DNA of 64,000 nt from Nilaparvata lugens. Its lineage: Eukaryota; Arthropoda; Insecta; Hemiptera; Delphacidae. The translations under genes and the position numbers were made by a program. Each line of letters begins with the position of its first letter. Position 1 is the first letter of the stretch. Shown here piece after piece: positions 34,463 to 45,700 of the stretch. Where the stretch lies: the NCBI RefSeq assembly GCF_014356525.2, contig NC_052505.1, positions 6,015,294 through 6,079,293 of the forward strand. Reading direction: 5' to 3'. The notes under the pieces were generated by a model. That model was not told where the DNA came from. It ran no database searches and saw nothing but the letters and a program-made list of their open reading frames with translations.

Positions 34463-35210
34463 AACTAGTAGTTCTGTGAACAGTAGACCTCACGCAGTTT
34501 TCTCATCCACAAGTATCTGATGTCACCTGTTCTAGTTGATTCAGTTGAATCACAATTCACAGTTGAATCATTATTTAATCTTGAAAACTGTTACAAAATT
34601 ATTTTTTTTCAATCAAGAATATTATAATTTTTATCTCATGTGATAATTTATCCAGTTCCGTGATAATCTTTCCATCTGATAAAAATATTTCTCAACTATT
34701 TTAAAATTATTTTTTTTCAATCAAGAATATTATAATTTATTCAGCATTATTCAGTTCATTTAATCAGTTTTTATTTTATTTTCAATCACCTATTGAATTC
34801 GTTTTCAAATGTGAGAATATTGATACTGATGGGCACGCATCATAAAAAATATTGAAACCCTACCTCATAGAAATAGACACGGGCAGACATCTGTGTAATG
34901 CATGCAATGAATAATCCACTTGTCAGCTGATTGATTAAGAATAATTCTATAGTCTTATTGATCCTATCTTCAAAGTAGATGATATATATTATAGTGATAT
35001 CAGAGTATGGAGGAATTCCTTTTCTTTTCATATTATCATTAAAATGCGAAATTTGAAAAAACATGTGAATACATCGACGCGCAGTTGAAAAAGAAATATT
35101 CCTGCCAAATCTCATCGAATTCTATGAACGCGTTTGGCCGTAATCGCGTTACATACAGACAGACAAAAGCAAATCAAGTCAAAACATAGACCTCACTACG
35201 TTCGGTCAAT
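34463..35210 (+). mobile_element. R-family repeat, copy with extra internal sequence
   Basis: ACTAGTAGTTCTGTGAACAG at the start and CTACGTTCGGTCAATTAT at the end match 1533-1932. The middle contains a duplicated ATTATTTTTTTTCAATCAAG (34600 and 34706). Confidence 0.6.
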
Positions 35211-35349
35211 TATTCTATAGTCTCATCAGTCTCATTATAGTCTCATTAGTGTCTCATTATTCTATAGTCTCATATCTTCAGAGTAAGTAATAACGAAGTA
35301 TGGAGGAAATTCCTTTTCCTTTTATATTATCGTCTAGCCTAAGTCTAGT

Positions 35350-35492
35350 TTTTTTTGGACGTACGATTTTTTACCGTCCTTCTATTTGGAAATATCTCGT
35401 CTTTCAATTCTATTGGAAGATGTCAAACAGATGATGTTCCATTTGATCTGGTAGATTTCATAAGGACGACAATGAATCGATGTCTGTGTAAC
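35350..35492. mobile_element. Foldback MITE, 5944 family, eroded
   Basis: TTTGGACGTACGATTTTTTA, CCGTCCTT and AAGGACGACAATGAATCGAT with the inner GATGTCAAACAGATGATG. Ends about 500 bp upstream of the ARRDC start. Confidence 0.55.
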
Positions 35493-35988
35493 GGGCATAT
35501 TAGTATTGAGTAAAGATACCTAGATTTTTTGCCTCTGCATATAGTTATGAATTCGGAGGTGGACTGAAGTGGAGCACCGTTTGTTGACGCGTACAGCCAA
35601 CCTGCGTCAAAACCGCTACCTTCTGTCCGCCTCGGTCGCTCCATCAGTAAGCCAATTTTCGGCTTCCAGGTCCTCCTCTGTGCCACACCACCACCTGCAA
35701 CCTGGCCTCGAGAGTCGACCTCGAGGGAAACATTATTTCCCTCCAGTACACATTATTTCCCACCAGGCGACCAGCCTGCTGCCTGAGTAAAAGCGAGAGT
35801 GAACAGCAGGGAAGTTCTTGGAAGACAGTGAACACTGCAAGGCACCCAGCAGGACAAGAACAACTTATATGGCAGTCGGAGTAGATCCAGTGTTGCCCAC
35901 GCAATCGTGTCTTTTCGTTTTAGAAGAATGACGTTCCTTCTAGAATAACTGTTCCAGTGTAAACTAACCTAATCGCGAAACTGTCAAA
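35493..35988 (+). promoter_or_regulatory. Putative promoter and 5'UTR of the ARRDC-like gene
   Basis: This block is clearly richer in G+C and CpG than its surroundings and has no copy of the window's repeat families, as expected for a promoter and 5' leader directly upstream of the ARRDC start. A TATATGG-like element lies near 35866 with CCAGTG about 20 bases on. A short duplicated motif ACATTATTTCCC occurs near 35730 and 35750, and a CTCGAG palindrome pair lies near 35707-35725. ORFs crossing this block on both strands have no recognisable domain and are treated as chance. The exact transcription start cannot be fixed from sequence alone. Confidence 0.45.
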
Positions 35989-36109
35989 ATGACTCGAAAA
36001 TTGGTGAAGTTCCTGATACTTTTCGATAACACCAACCTTCTCTACTTTCCTGGACAGTTCCTGAGTGGGAGAGTTTTGGTAGAGCTCAAGGATGATACTC
36101 CTGCTTTAG
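35989..36109 (+). CDS. First coding exon of an arrestin-domain-containing (ARRDC-like) protein
   Basis: The ATG at 35989 sits in a good insect start context (TCAAAATG). It opens 40 codons plus one base that read as the N-terminus of an alpha-arrestin (ARRDC) protein: MTRKLVKFLILFDNT at the start, then YFPGQFLSGRVLVEL, the first beta strands of the arrestin N domain with the typical F-x-PG-x-x-x-G-x-V pattern. The exon ends in phase 1 within a glycine codon at G|GTAAGC, a consensus splice donor at 36110. Alpha-arrestins are cytosolic adaptors that link membrane cargo to NEDD4-type ubiquitin ligases; that role is family knowledge. The rest of the protein (about 300-400 residues in relatives) is not recognised in the window, so the first intron is long or the gene runs beyond the end. 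The exon is too short to be found by ORF length. Family assignment is fairly sure; the exact orthologue is not. Confidence 0.8.
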
Positions 36110-37012
36110 GTAAGCTCACTAGAATATAACAATGACTAATACTCAGCAATGATACGTCTGATCAACTATTGTCTTGGGGAGGGGAGAGGTCCCAAAGACG
36201 TCAGCAGTTTTAAAGCACTGTAAAAGCACGCTTTTCCTTTTTTGAAAATTTGAGATATTTGGGGGCGTGCGTTATTGGGCTTGAAGGGGGGATGGCACCC
36301 TGCTCAAATTGCGAGAGGCTTTGAATATTTGAGAATATTCTGCTGATCAATGATAATTTGTTAGATAAATCATAGATTATTGATAGTTGATAAATCATCG
36401 TTGAATATTTTTAATTAAAGCCATAATATAGAAGAGGATATAGATTTTTGTATGGGTTCCTAGGTTTCCCATATTCCTCTCCATCAGACTATTTTCGTGC
36501 GGTTGCCTATATATTCATGCTGATTAATGATAGTTGATAAATCATCAATCAATATAAATTAATGCCATAATATAGAAGAGGATAGATTCTTGTATGGGAT
36601 CCTAGGGTTTTCCATATTCCTTTCCATCAGACTATTTTCGTGCGGTTGACTATATATTCATGCTCGGAGTACACTCACGGTATCTGTTTCTGAAAATTTG
36701 AAGAAAGATTTACCGATTTTATATATATGACTGGCACCCACTTGTGGCTCAATAAAAACAAACTGCATTTATGACCTACAAAAAAATAACACCCACTTGT
36801 TGATTTTCAAACAATCCTTCCACAGTAAGAGTTCATTAAGTTAATTTCGAATCACGATAATTTGGTTATGCTACATCACAGAGAAACAAGATCTTTTCCA
36901 CTTTGTGGCTACATATAGTCTAGAATTCATATGCTTGAAATCTACTCACGAGAACTCTTCCTCAGTTTCGAGTACTATAAACATATAAACTTGAAAATAC
37001 ATGTATATATAT
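36110..37012 (+). other. Start of ARRDC-like intron 1, with a local tandem duplication
   Basis: Begins with the donor GTAAGC. The stretch is AT-rich without recognisable coding sequence. Two imperfect direct copies of a block of about 145 bp (36421-36533 and 36567-36663) share CCATAATATAGAAGAGGATA and CAGACTATTTTCGTGCGGTT. No acceptor followed by arrestin-like coding sequence was seen. Confidence 0.45.
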
Positions 37013-37292
37013 CCCGGTCGTGTGTTGATGGGAAGGATATTATTTTATATCCTTCTTAAAGAATCGACAATTATTTATTTGTTGAAACACCGCCGATTTA
37101 TGAAGTTACATTACAATTTTATACTATCGTTATTCTAATTGCATTTAATCTTTATTCTCATTGATTAATTATCTATACTTTGTAAAATTCGTTGAATAAT
37201 AAGCATTACCGTCATTTAATGTAAATCAGTGTATAAGCCAGTAAATATTGTAACATACATAAATAAAAAAGAAATCTAATCTAATCTATTAT
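37013..37292 (+). mobile_element. Non-LTR 3' end, (TCTAA)n tail
   Basis: CCCGGTCGTGTGTTGATGGG, the hairpin GGATATTATTTTATATCC, then AACATACATAAATAAAAAAG and CTAATCTAATCTA. Confidence 0.65.
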
Positions 37293-37719
37293 CATTTGTC
37301 TCTGCCACTGTATCAATATTACATATTACATGGATTCATTGAGTGAAGTGGGATCAAGTTGTTTAGTTTATTCCCAAGAACTGTGCATAACATTTTCAGT
37401 TGCAATTAACACCAATGTTGTTTTTGTTAGACACAAGGAGGCGTACGTTGGTGTAGGCAGCTATATCGTAGGATGATAGTTATTTGAAATACAACCACAT
37501 ACGCACTTATTCATAAATTAATGTTGTCCCACTATAGGCGAACTTGTTCTACATTCCCAAAACACAGATGAGAACTGAATTTGATATCAACGAATTGATG
37601 AATATTCTATTGCTCATCTTTGTGTCTAAATGTTATGTTTGTTATTCATCCTAGTTTTCTGATTATATTTGACAAAGTAATCTCATTTTGTTACAGTTCA
37701 GAAAGTAGTTTTCGATTAT
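37293..37719. other. No feature recognised
   Basis: No repeats of the window's families and no arrestin-like exon seen on plus. Confidence 0.35.
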
Positions 37720-37948
37720 GTTGTTGACCAAGCGAAGTGAGATCTAAGATTCAAGTCGACGGTTTGGCATTTCTCTTAATGTTTAAATGTTTGATTGTTT
37801 AAATGTTTATATGTTGCGCATTTACGGCTAAACGCGGTAATAGATTTTCATGAAATTTGATAGGTATGTTCATTTTTTAATTGCGCGTCGACGTATATAC
37901 AGGGTTTTTTTTGGAAATTTTGCATTTCAAGGATAATAAAAGGAAAAA
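37720..37948 (-). mobile_element. R-family repeat, 3' half
   Basis: ACCAAGCGAAGTGAGATCTA to GCATTTCAAGGATAATAAAA is the complement of the R-family 3' half; joined directly to a Helitron core. Confidence 0.6.
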
Positions 37949-38428
37949 TTAGCGTTTTTCCAGATTTTTTTAGCGTTTTCTCAGCTTTATCGAGAACAAA
38001 TAAACAGAAATTGTTCAAATTTAGTACAGAAGCTCAGCTAGGGTGTACCTAATAATGTTGTGTTAAAAGGAATTCGCAATAACATCAAAGATACGCCAAA
38101 AATTAGCGTTTATCCAGCGTTTTTTTGCTTTTTCTCAGATTTATCGAGAACAAATCAACAGAAATTGTTCAAATTCAGTACAGAAGCTAAGCTAGGGTGT
38201 AATAATGTTGTGTTAGAAGGAATTTGAAATAACGTCAAAGATACGCCCAAAATCTAGGTTTTTTGCGCTCTCTCAGCTTTGACTTTGTGATGGAATGAAG
38301 CATGCCCAAATGAAAAATGCAGGCGAGCGAAGCGAGCCCGCTGATCTTATTCTTGGACGATCCAGTTGGGGGTCGGAGGAGCCCCCTGGCTACACGGATA
38401 TGGCGAGCGAAGCGAGCCTGACGGCTAG
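37949..38428 (+). mobile_element. Helitron family A with two tandem core units, 5'-truncated
   Basis: Two units of about 145 bp (TCAGCTTTATCGAGAACAAA; TAGTACAGAAGCTCAGCTAG) precede the GGCGAGCGAAGCGAGCC palindrome. The end is CTAG at 38425-38428, followed by T. Confidence 0.7.
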
Positions 38429-38449
38429 TCTATTAAATAAAGCATTTTC

Positions 38450-38622
38450 ATAATGACGATTCAATATTTTGTTGATTAATTATATTTCGACATTGTTGGA
38501 AAACGATGAGGCAACGTTGCTGAGCTAGAAAAGGATAGCGCTATCTGCTATGTCGAATGATAGACAAGGATAGCAACATTAATGTTAGTCAAATACTGTC
38601 ATTATAACGTGCACCTCACTAT
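38450..38622. mobile_element. MITE-A, right half
   Basis: GATAGCGCTATCTGCTATGT, TGATAGACAAGGATAGCAAC and ATTATAACGTGCACCTCACT; the left half is missing. Confidence 0.7.
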
Positions 38623-38682
38623 ATATGTTTTGTATTCTAAATCCTTTCCAACTTTGAGGTGAAAAATTTGATTGTATGGGAT

Positions 38683-38768
38683 GACCGCTATCTGCTTTGT
38701 CGAATGATAGACAAGGATAGCAACACCAACGTTAATCAAATACTGCCATTATAACGTGGACCTCGCTT
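38683..38768. mobile_element. MITE-A, right end
   Basis: TATCTGCTTTGTCGAATGAT to ATTATAACGTGGACCTCGCT. Confidence 0.7.
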
Positions 38769-39122
38769 TAGCAACTTGTCAATATTTGTGTGGAGTGTTG
38801 ATTCGGGAGAAAATGAGTTGGTGCTAGGAAATGTGTGTTAAGTGCTGAGATGTTAGCGATAGGTATAAGGCATGGGAGATGGGACATGGGTTGGGTCACA
38901 ACTTGTTTTTCTTCATTCCTGGCCAACGCTGAATCTTCTCTGTGTACCATCTGGCTTCTCTAAAACAATCTGGAGAGCTGGCAAGGTGCAATCTCCATAC
39001 AAACTTTTGTTTAATACTTTTGTTACTAGAAGACAATAATTAAAGCATAAAATCAGATCAGAGTTGATTAGAATGATGTGTCATAATAGGGAAACAGATT
39101 TAGAGTGGCACTCGATATTCTA

Positions 39123-39716
39123 TAGTGAGGTCCACGTTATAATGGCAGTGGAAAAAGATAGGAGAACAACGTTGCCGATCCTCTGTCTTCTATAGACGGT
39201 AGCTGATACAGGTTTATTGATACACTTCACTTACATGGGCTACTTTTTAACAAATTAATAAAAACAATATAAAATCTTGAAGTACCCTTTATTAAAAAAA
39301 AACTTTAAAATAGTTCAACAACTAGTTTCGATGACCTAATGACCTAAGTTAGGGTCGAAAGTACAGTAGTTGTTGAACTATTTTAAAGTTTTTTTTTAAA
39401 TAAAGGGTACTTCAAGATTTTATATTGTTTTTATCAATAGGTTTATTGATGTAATATTAACTGTCCATTCTCGTTTAAAATGATCAATTATATTTTATTA
39501 AGCAAGAAATTATATTTTTATCAATTTCATAGTAAATTTTCATAATTAAGATGAAATATTTGATTAATTAATTATTAATTTCACATTGTTAAAATACGAT
39601 CAGACAACAGAGCAAAGCGAGAAAGAGATAGCGCTATATTCGCTTTGTTGAATGATAGACAAGGATAGGAATACCATTGCTAATCAAACACTGCCATTAT
39701 AACGTGGACCTCACTG
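39123..39716. mobile_element. MITE-A copy split by a hairpin element
   Basis: Ends TAGTGAGGTCCACGTTATAA and TATAACGTGGACCTCACTG. The hairpin at 39222-39438 interrupts it, with the host bases AGGTTTATTGAT duplicated. Confidence 0.85.
39222..39438. mobile_element. Hairpin element, GGGTAC type, with 12-bp target duplication
   Basis: AGGTTTATTGAT at 39210-39221 and 39439-39450. A unique lead with GGGCTACTTTTTA is followed by arms of about 75 bp (AATATAAAATCTTGAAGTAC and complement), with GTCGAAAGTACAGTAGTTG in the loop-side of the second arm. Related to 52664-52815 and 57148-57325. Confidence 0.85.
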
Positions 39717-39781
39717 TAGGTACATATCGCAAGAGAATTGTGATGTCTTTGCTATAGAATCTGGAAACTATATAGAAAAAG

Positions 39782-40297
39782 TTAAGGCTGTGCAAAGGCT
39801 AAAAATAAACTTTCTACAGGTGTATATTTTTATAGTGTATTTTTCAAAGTTTTCCGATTTATATACTATCAAGCTATCAAAATGAAAAAGTTTTCTCAGG
39901 AAAACATTTTTTTTCGATCATTTCTTTTTGAGACATGAGCGCCTAAAGTTTAAATTTTTGGGCAAACATTTTAAATTCAGTGAGAGATAAATACATGAGA
40001 TTTAGAGGATAGATTTTTCATTGTATTTTTAATCTAATAAAACAAGAATTTTCAATGAAAATATCAATGTTTGAGAAAGTTATTCAATTTACTAAAAATG
40101 ACCAAAAATAACTTTTAGTTGAGTTATTTTTGGTAAATTGAGAAACTTTCTCAAAAATTGATAGTTTCAGAAAATTTTCATTTTACCATATCAACAGTAC
40201 CATGAAGAATCTATCCTCTAAATCTCATAGATTTATCTCTTACCGAATTTGAAATGTTCTGTCCCAAAAATGTAAACTTTGGGCGCTCATATCTCAA
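39782..40297. mobile_element. Large foldback element, right end lost
   Basis: TTAAGGCTGTGCAAAGGCTA start; arms with GACATGAGCGCC and GGGCGCTCATATCTCAAAAA pair over about 200 bp. It stops where Y copy 4 begins; the last 130 bp seen in 45056-45700 are absent. Confidence 0.7.
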
Positions 40298-40300
40298 AAA

Positions 40301-41394
40301 TCTGGTGTGGTACACTCACACAACTTTCCTTGCTCATTGAACTGGGAGCCTCATTCTTAAACGACAATAATTCAGAGAAATAACATAATGACGATTGGCG
40401 GCAACATAATTATTTGAAACTACGATCAGACTTTTGTATATGTGTATATATAATTGTCTTCAGAGTACTTTTTCCTTTGTGTAAATTGTGAAATTCGATT
40501 ATATTTTTTTAAAGTCAAAACAGCTGTTCTACAGATGAAATATCTCGACTATGTGTTCTTTTTATGAACTACTCTACCTACCTACCTCATGCACGAGAAG
40601 GAGGTTACAAGGCCATTTCTCAAGGATGGGTGACCCCCCCATCAGTTTCCCAGAAAGGAGACTCATGCCAGTTAATAGAGCTGATAAATAACTATACAAA
40701 GTATGAATTTGAAAAAAGTCGGTCAAGTTATTTTGAGAAAATCGTGAAAAACATGTTTTTTTAGTAATTATCCGCCATTTTTCTCAAGTATATTACGGAG
40801 CTCCTGCAATTTTCTCAGAAATAAGTTTCATGTCAGTTGATAGGGCTTATAAATAGCTATCCATGGTATGAATTTAAAGAAAATCGTTAAAGCCGTTTTC
40901 GAGAAAACCGTGAATAACATGGTTTTTAGTGGTTATCCGCCATTTTTCACAAAAATATTACGGAGCTCCTGCAATTTTCCCAGAAATGAGACTCATGTCA
41001 GTTGATAGGGCTTATAAATAGCTATCCATGGTATAAATTTGAAGAAAATCGTTAGAGCCGTTTTCGAGAAAACCGTGAAAAACATAGTTTTTTAGTAATT
41101 ATCCGCCATTTTTTCCGCCATTTTGAATTCAATTTTATTGAATTTCTTATTGTCAGATCTTCATGGTATAAGGACCATGGTAAAATTTCAAGTCAATCAG
41201 TTGATTAGGAATGGAGATATCGTGTTCACAGACTTACACACACACACACACATACACACACACAGACCAACACCCAAAAATCATGTTTTTGGATTAAGGG
41301 GACCTTGAAACGTACAGAAAACTTGAAATTAGGGTACCTTAATTTTTTTGGAAAGCAATACTTTCCTTATCTTTGGTAATAGGGCAAGGAAAGT
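40301..41394 (+). mobile_element. Y element, copy 4 (long subfamily)
   Basis: TCTGGTGTGGTACACTCACA start with TTGCTCATTGAACTGGGAG and AGGGCAAGGAAAGT end. Three tandem units of about 165 bp; the (CA)n tract is short here (41236-41272). Confidence 0.8.
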
Positions 41395-41409
41395 GAAAAT
41401 CAGACAAGG

Positions 41410-41554
41410 ATTCATCATAAATCAGCTGACAAGTGATTACACAGATGTGTGGAGAAGCCAGTCTATTGCTGTATTTCCATAAGGTCTATAGTTTCAATCA
41501 GGTACTTGTGGATGAGAATACTGCGTGAGGTCTACTATTCACAGAACTACTAGT
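41410..41554 (-). mobile_element. R-family repeat, 5' part
   Basis: Complement of 1533-1680, ending GTTCACAGAACTACTAGTAG complement at 41554. Confidence 0.6.
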
Positions 41555-42416
41555 AGTGTTCCATCAAATATGAAATCATCGTGACCAGAGGAATCCCGTT
41601 ACATTGAAGTCAGAGTTTCATTGAGATTTATAAGTCTACTTATATAATTTTCAGCTGTTGAACCGGATAATCAAGTGCAGCTATGCTAGAATATCATTAG
41701 TACGATTGCCTCTGGGCTCTGGGTTAGTTTGTTCAAGGCTAAATAGCACCTTGTCATGGTTCTGAGCTTTCATTAGTACTGGAAGATTGAATTTTAATTT
41801 TTTGTATCATGACCTTAAGCTCTGGTTCATTATTATTCCTTAGTTATATGTCTACTTTTTGCAATTCTTCAAGATTGCCCTAGCTGTTATTTCAAATCAA
41901 ATAAAATTGGTTTTTATTATCATGATTTCAGGGTACAAATATTCATATTATACAACAACGTTACATCTTCTGCAACCAAACAATCATAAATACAACTTAC
42001 AGTTGAACTAAAAAATTAATCATTATAACTAATAGTTGCTATTATATCGTAGCTCCAGAAAATACAACATTATATTTTAAAGAACTTCATGAAAACTCTC
42101 CTCAAAGGCAAAGCCTGTGTGTGGAAGAGGGTCTTGGCGATGATTGGCTAACGTCGGACTGTCCCCATACTTGCATCTATCACATTCTTGGGTAAACCAG
42201 GTATTAATATCAGGAAAATTTGAAGTTTGAAGGATTTTAAGTTTAAAAGATGTAAACATTTAGAGTTAAATTTGGACTATCATTACACGACATTTGCTTT
42301 TTCCAAATTTATTTACAACTTTACACATTTCCACAATTTCCGAACTAAACCCCTGTTGAGTGCCAAGCGATTCTAAAGCTCATAATAACCAACCGTTTGT
42401 TAGGTTAACAGTAACG
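41555..42416. other. No feature recognised
   Basis: A 60-codon minus frame (42077-42259) has no recognised domain. AT-rich. Confidence 0.35.
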
Positions 42417-42600
42417 CTGGGTTTACACCAAAGTTATTAACAGAATGTTAATAACTTGATCCTTATAGATTCTATTAGATTGAACGGAACTTGACAAACA
42501 CATATGTTAATAATGTGTATGATAAGTTATGTTCGATCTAATAAAATCTATAAGGATTAAGTTATTAACATTTTGTTAATAACTTTGGTGTAAACGCAGC
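42417..42600. mobile_element. Foldback MITE, GCTGGGTTTACACCAAAGTT ends
   Basis: GCTGGGTTTACACCAAAGTT and AACTTTGGTGTAAACGCAGC are inverted ends; the inner TTATAGATTCTATTAGATTG is shared with the 5944 family. Confidence 0.8.
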
Positions 42601-42644
42601 TTAAGTAGAGTTCTCAATTTTCTGTCATCACGTAGTTCTCTCTC

Positions 42645-42702
42645 TCTCTCTCAATTTGTATTGTAGCATACATCAATAAAGAAAGCTAATCTAATCTAAT
42701 CT
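42645..42702 (+). mobile_element. Short non-LTR 3' tail
   Basis: GTAGCATACATCAATAAAGA then (CTAAT)n; preceded by a CT-repeat. Confidence 0.55.
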
Positions 42703-43199
42703 CTTTAATGTAAAAAGGAGTGCAAAGAGGCTTGAGTGTAAAAGAGGGTCGGCTGCGCCCTAAATTCGTCCAGGATTAAAATAATTGCACCATTTCAATT
42801 CAAATCTCCCTCTGTCGAAACCTTATAAAATAAAAACTTTGTTGGTTATCAGATCAGTAAACTAAACTTAGTTTAGGCTACGGAAAAACCAAAATCTTCT
42901 TGCACGAATGGTTCAAACGGAAAAAGCGTAAATAATTATTCTCATCACTGGCGACAGGATTACGGCCATTGGATATAAAATCGCAATGCAAATCTAAATT
43001 TAGTTCCGATGAAAAAGCACTTTTCCTTAAGGAGAGTGAAGATTCACTCATCATGACGTCATCACGGAAACTGTTTTTCTTCATTAGTCATGAGATCACC
43101 GATTTCCTACTAATTATTTCCTAAAGCAATAGAATAATACATTAGAACAATAATGCAATCTACAGAATATTTTGATAAACCTTGTTAATAGTTTAAATT
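42703..43199. other. No gene recognised
   Basis: A 68-codon minus frame (42878-43084) lacks any recognisable family. Confidence 0.35.
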
Positions 43200-43455
43200 T
43201 TCTCTTTTGTTAACATATTAATTAATCTTACTATAGTTTCTTTAGTTTTTCAAACCTCTTGTTCTTCTCCTTTTGCTTACCGTAGTTGTTTTTCACCTTT
43301 CTTGTAATTTTTTGTTTGTATTTTCCTTAGGCTCACGATCAGACGAAAGTCTTGTGAGCCATTTGGTTCTTTTTATATTTTATGATGTATACAAATTATT
43401 TTGTGTGTTTTTTTTTCAATTGTTGTGAAGTGAAGAAGAATCAATAAATTATAAA
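43200..43455 (+). mobile_element. Retroelement 3'UTR-like fragment
   Basis: GGCTCACGATCAGACGAAAG and CTTGTGAGCC form a hairpin; ends GAATCAATAAATTATAAATC directly against a MITE-A. Confidence 0.45.
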
Positions 43456-43457
43456 TC

Positions 43458-43814
43458 ATAGTGAGGTCCACGTTATAATGACAGTATTTGATCAACATTG
43501 GTGCTACTATCCTTGTCTATCGTTCGACAAAACGGATAGCAATATCCTTTTCTAGCTCCTGATCGTTGATTAGCAATGTAGAAATATAATTAATTAACAA
43601 AAATTCCCTCTCAATTATGAAAATTCATTATTTAATCATTGGAAAATATATTATAATCTTGACGAATAAAATATAATTGATTATTTTAAACAAGAATCAA
43701 TATTACATCAGATATACCGGTATCAGCTATCCTCTATAGTAAGTGGTAAGGAGGAGAATCGGAAACGCTGGTCTCCTATCTTCCTCCATTTTCATTATAA
43801 CGTGGACCTCACTA
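43458..43814. mobile_element. MITE-A, complete copy
   Basis: 357 bp with both ends (AGTGAGGTCCACGTTATAAT; ATTATAACGTGGACCTCACT), flanked by TA. A good reference for the uninterrupted structure. Confidence 0.88.
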
Positions 43815-44108
43815 TAGCTAGGATTTAATTATCCTCTTAAATTCAATAGAATCAACTCTGAAAACTATTTTAATTGTAGGTACTCTATGCTTTGCAATTC
43901 ACTTTTCAATTTAAGTATAATATAGTCATACGTACATTTCGATTTGTAAGTTGACTGTATTGATCAATAAATGAATGAAAGAATATACAAAACTCACAAC
44001 TCAAAAATATTAATCATTTTAAGAGTGTTATTCAATTTGAGGAATCAATTTGACCATCCGAATTACATCCAATCAAGAAATTTGTAATAAGCGAAAAATC
44101 GAGAACTA

Positions 44109-44672
44109 CACTAGTAGCTCTGTGAACAGTAGACCTCGCGCTCAGTGAGTTACATTGACCTGTTGTTATGTTTTCTCAAAAATTAATAAATTAATTTATC
44201 AATTTAAAATGTCTAGAAAAAATCTTAAATAAACATAGAGCTAGTTCTGTCCTATGTCGTCCCGGAATGTGAGTGTGAGCGCTGTTATCAAGTCTGGCTG
44301 CAACTGTCTACAACGTTGATGGAAAGATATACATTTTCAAGATGTTCGATGTTTTTGAACGGGTAGTATTATGGTCCACTAGACAGCTGATTTATGATGA
44401 ATAATTCTATAGTCTGATTTTTACGTTAATATTGGCGTATGAAGGAGGCTCCTTTTTCCTTTTATATTATCCTTGAAATGCAAAATTTCCAAAAACCTTG
44501 TATATACGTCGACGCGCAATTTAAAAAGGAACATACCTGTCAAATCTCATGAAAATCTATTACCGCGTTTCGCCGTAAATGCGCAACATAAAAACATATA
44601 AACATTTTAAACTTCAAGAGAAATGCCAAACCGTCGACTTGAATCTTAGACCCCACTTCGCTCGGTCAATTA
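44109..44672 (+). mobile_element. R-family repeat, long form
   Basis: ACTAGTAGCTCTGTGAACAG to CACTTCGCTCGGTCAATTA. The 5' half (CGCTCAGTGAGTTACATTGA; AGTGTGAGCGCTGTTATCAA) is shared with 63733-64000 and differs from the short form at 1533. Confidence 0.65.
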
Positions 44673-45055
44673 CCGGTAAGACAAGCTATGGCATTTCAAC
44701 TCAAATACAGTTCAATAAATAATTGACTCGTGAACATGAGGGGATCTTTATTTAGTGAGTTAAGTTGGCTGCTTTTTTCGTTTAAGCAATAAAGCATGCT
44801 CACCAAGTCGATTGTACAACCTGTCTTCACATATTTGTCCTATGTAAGGTCAATTGGAACAAAGAGAACTTACGGAGCACCGAGATTTTTTGATCGAAAT
44901 TCCACTTTTTAACATGAGTGCTCTAATTATAGCAACCTGACTTATGGCGGTCTCAGCTCGACAACTTTTTCCGCAGACTGTTATTGCTTCACCGCATTTT
45001 ACAAAGATCACAAGAATAGATTAATGATAGGATTTTTCTTGAACTAGGACCGATA

Positions 45056-45700
45056 TTAAGGCTGTGCAAAGGCTAAAAATATACTTTCTACTCGTGATAT
45101 TTCTCCAAGTTTTTCGATTTGTATATCATCAAGCTATCAAAATGAAAAAAAATTTCACATGATTTTTTTTTCTGATCATTAATTTTTGAGATATGAGCGC
45201 CAAAAGATTAAATTTTTGGGACAGAACATTTCAAATTCGGTAAGAGATGAATCCATGAGATTTAGAGGATAGATTCTTCATGGTATTGTTGATCTAGTAA
45301 AACAAAAGCTTTCTGAAAATATCAATTTTCAAGATAGTTATTCAATTTACTAAAAAAACAAAAATACTTTTAGTTGAGTTATTTTGGGAATTGAATAACT
45401 TTTTCTAAAATTGATATTTTCAGAAAATTTTTGTTTTACTAGATCAATAATACCATGAAAAATTTATCCTCTAAATATCATGGATTTAGAGGATTTAGAG
45501 GAGATTTATATCTTACCGAATTTGAAATGTTCTGTCCCAAAAATTCAAACTTTAGGCGCTCATATCTCAAAAAGTAATGATCAGAAAAAAAAATTTCTGA
45601 GAAAACTTTTTCATTTTGATAACTTAATGATATACAAATCGAAAAACTTTGAAAAATATCGCGAGTAGAAAGTTTATTTTAAGCCTTTGCACAGCCTTAA
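45056..45700. mobile_element. Large foldback element, arms about 300 bp
   Basis: TTAAGGCTGTGCAAAGGCTA at the left pairs with its complement TTTGCACAGCCTTAA at the right. The arms stay complementary almost to the centre (GAGATATGAGCGCC; GATTTAGAGGATAGATTC). The overlapping frames are shadows. Second copy at 39782-40297. Confidence 0.85.

Noticed and set aside
35423..35904. Three overlapping frames upstream of the ARRDC exon
   Set aside because: They overlap each other on both strands in a GC-richer promoter region, and none has a domain.
42077..42259. 60-codon minus-strand frame with fair composition
   Set aside because: No homology recognised and no splice or start signals to support it.
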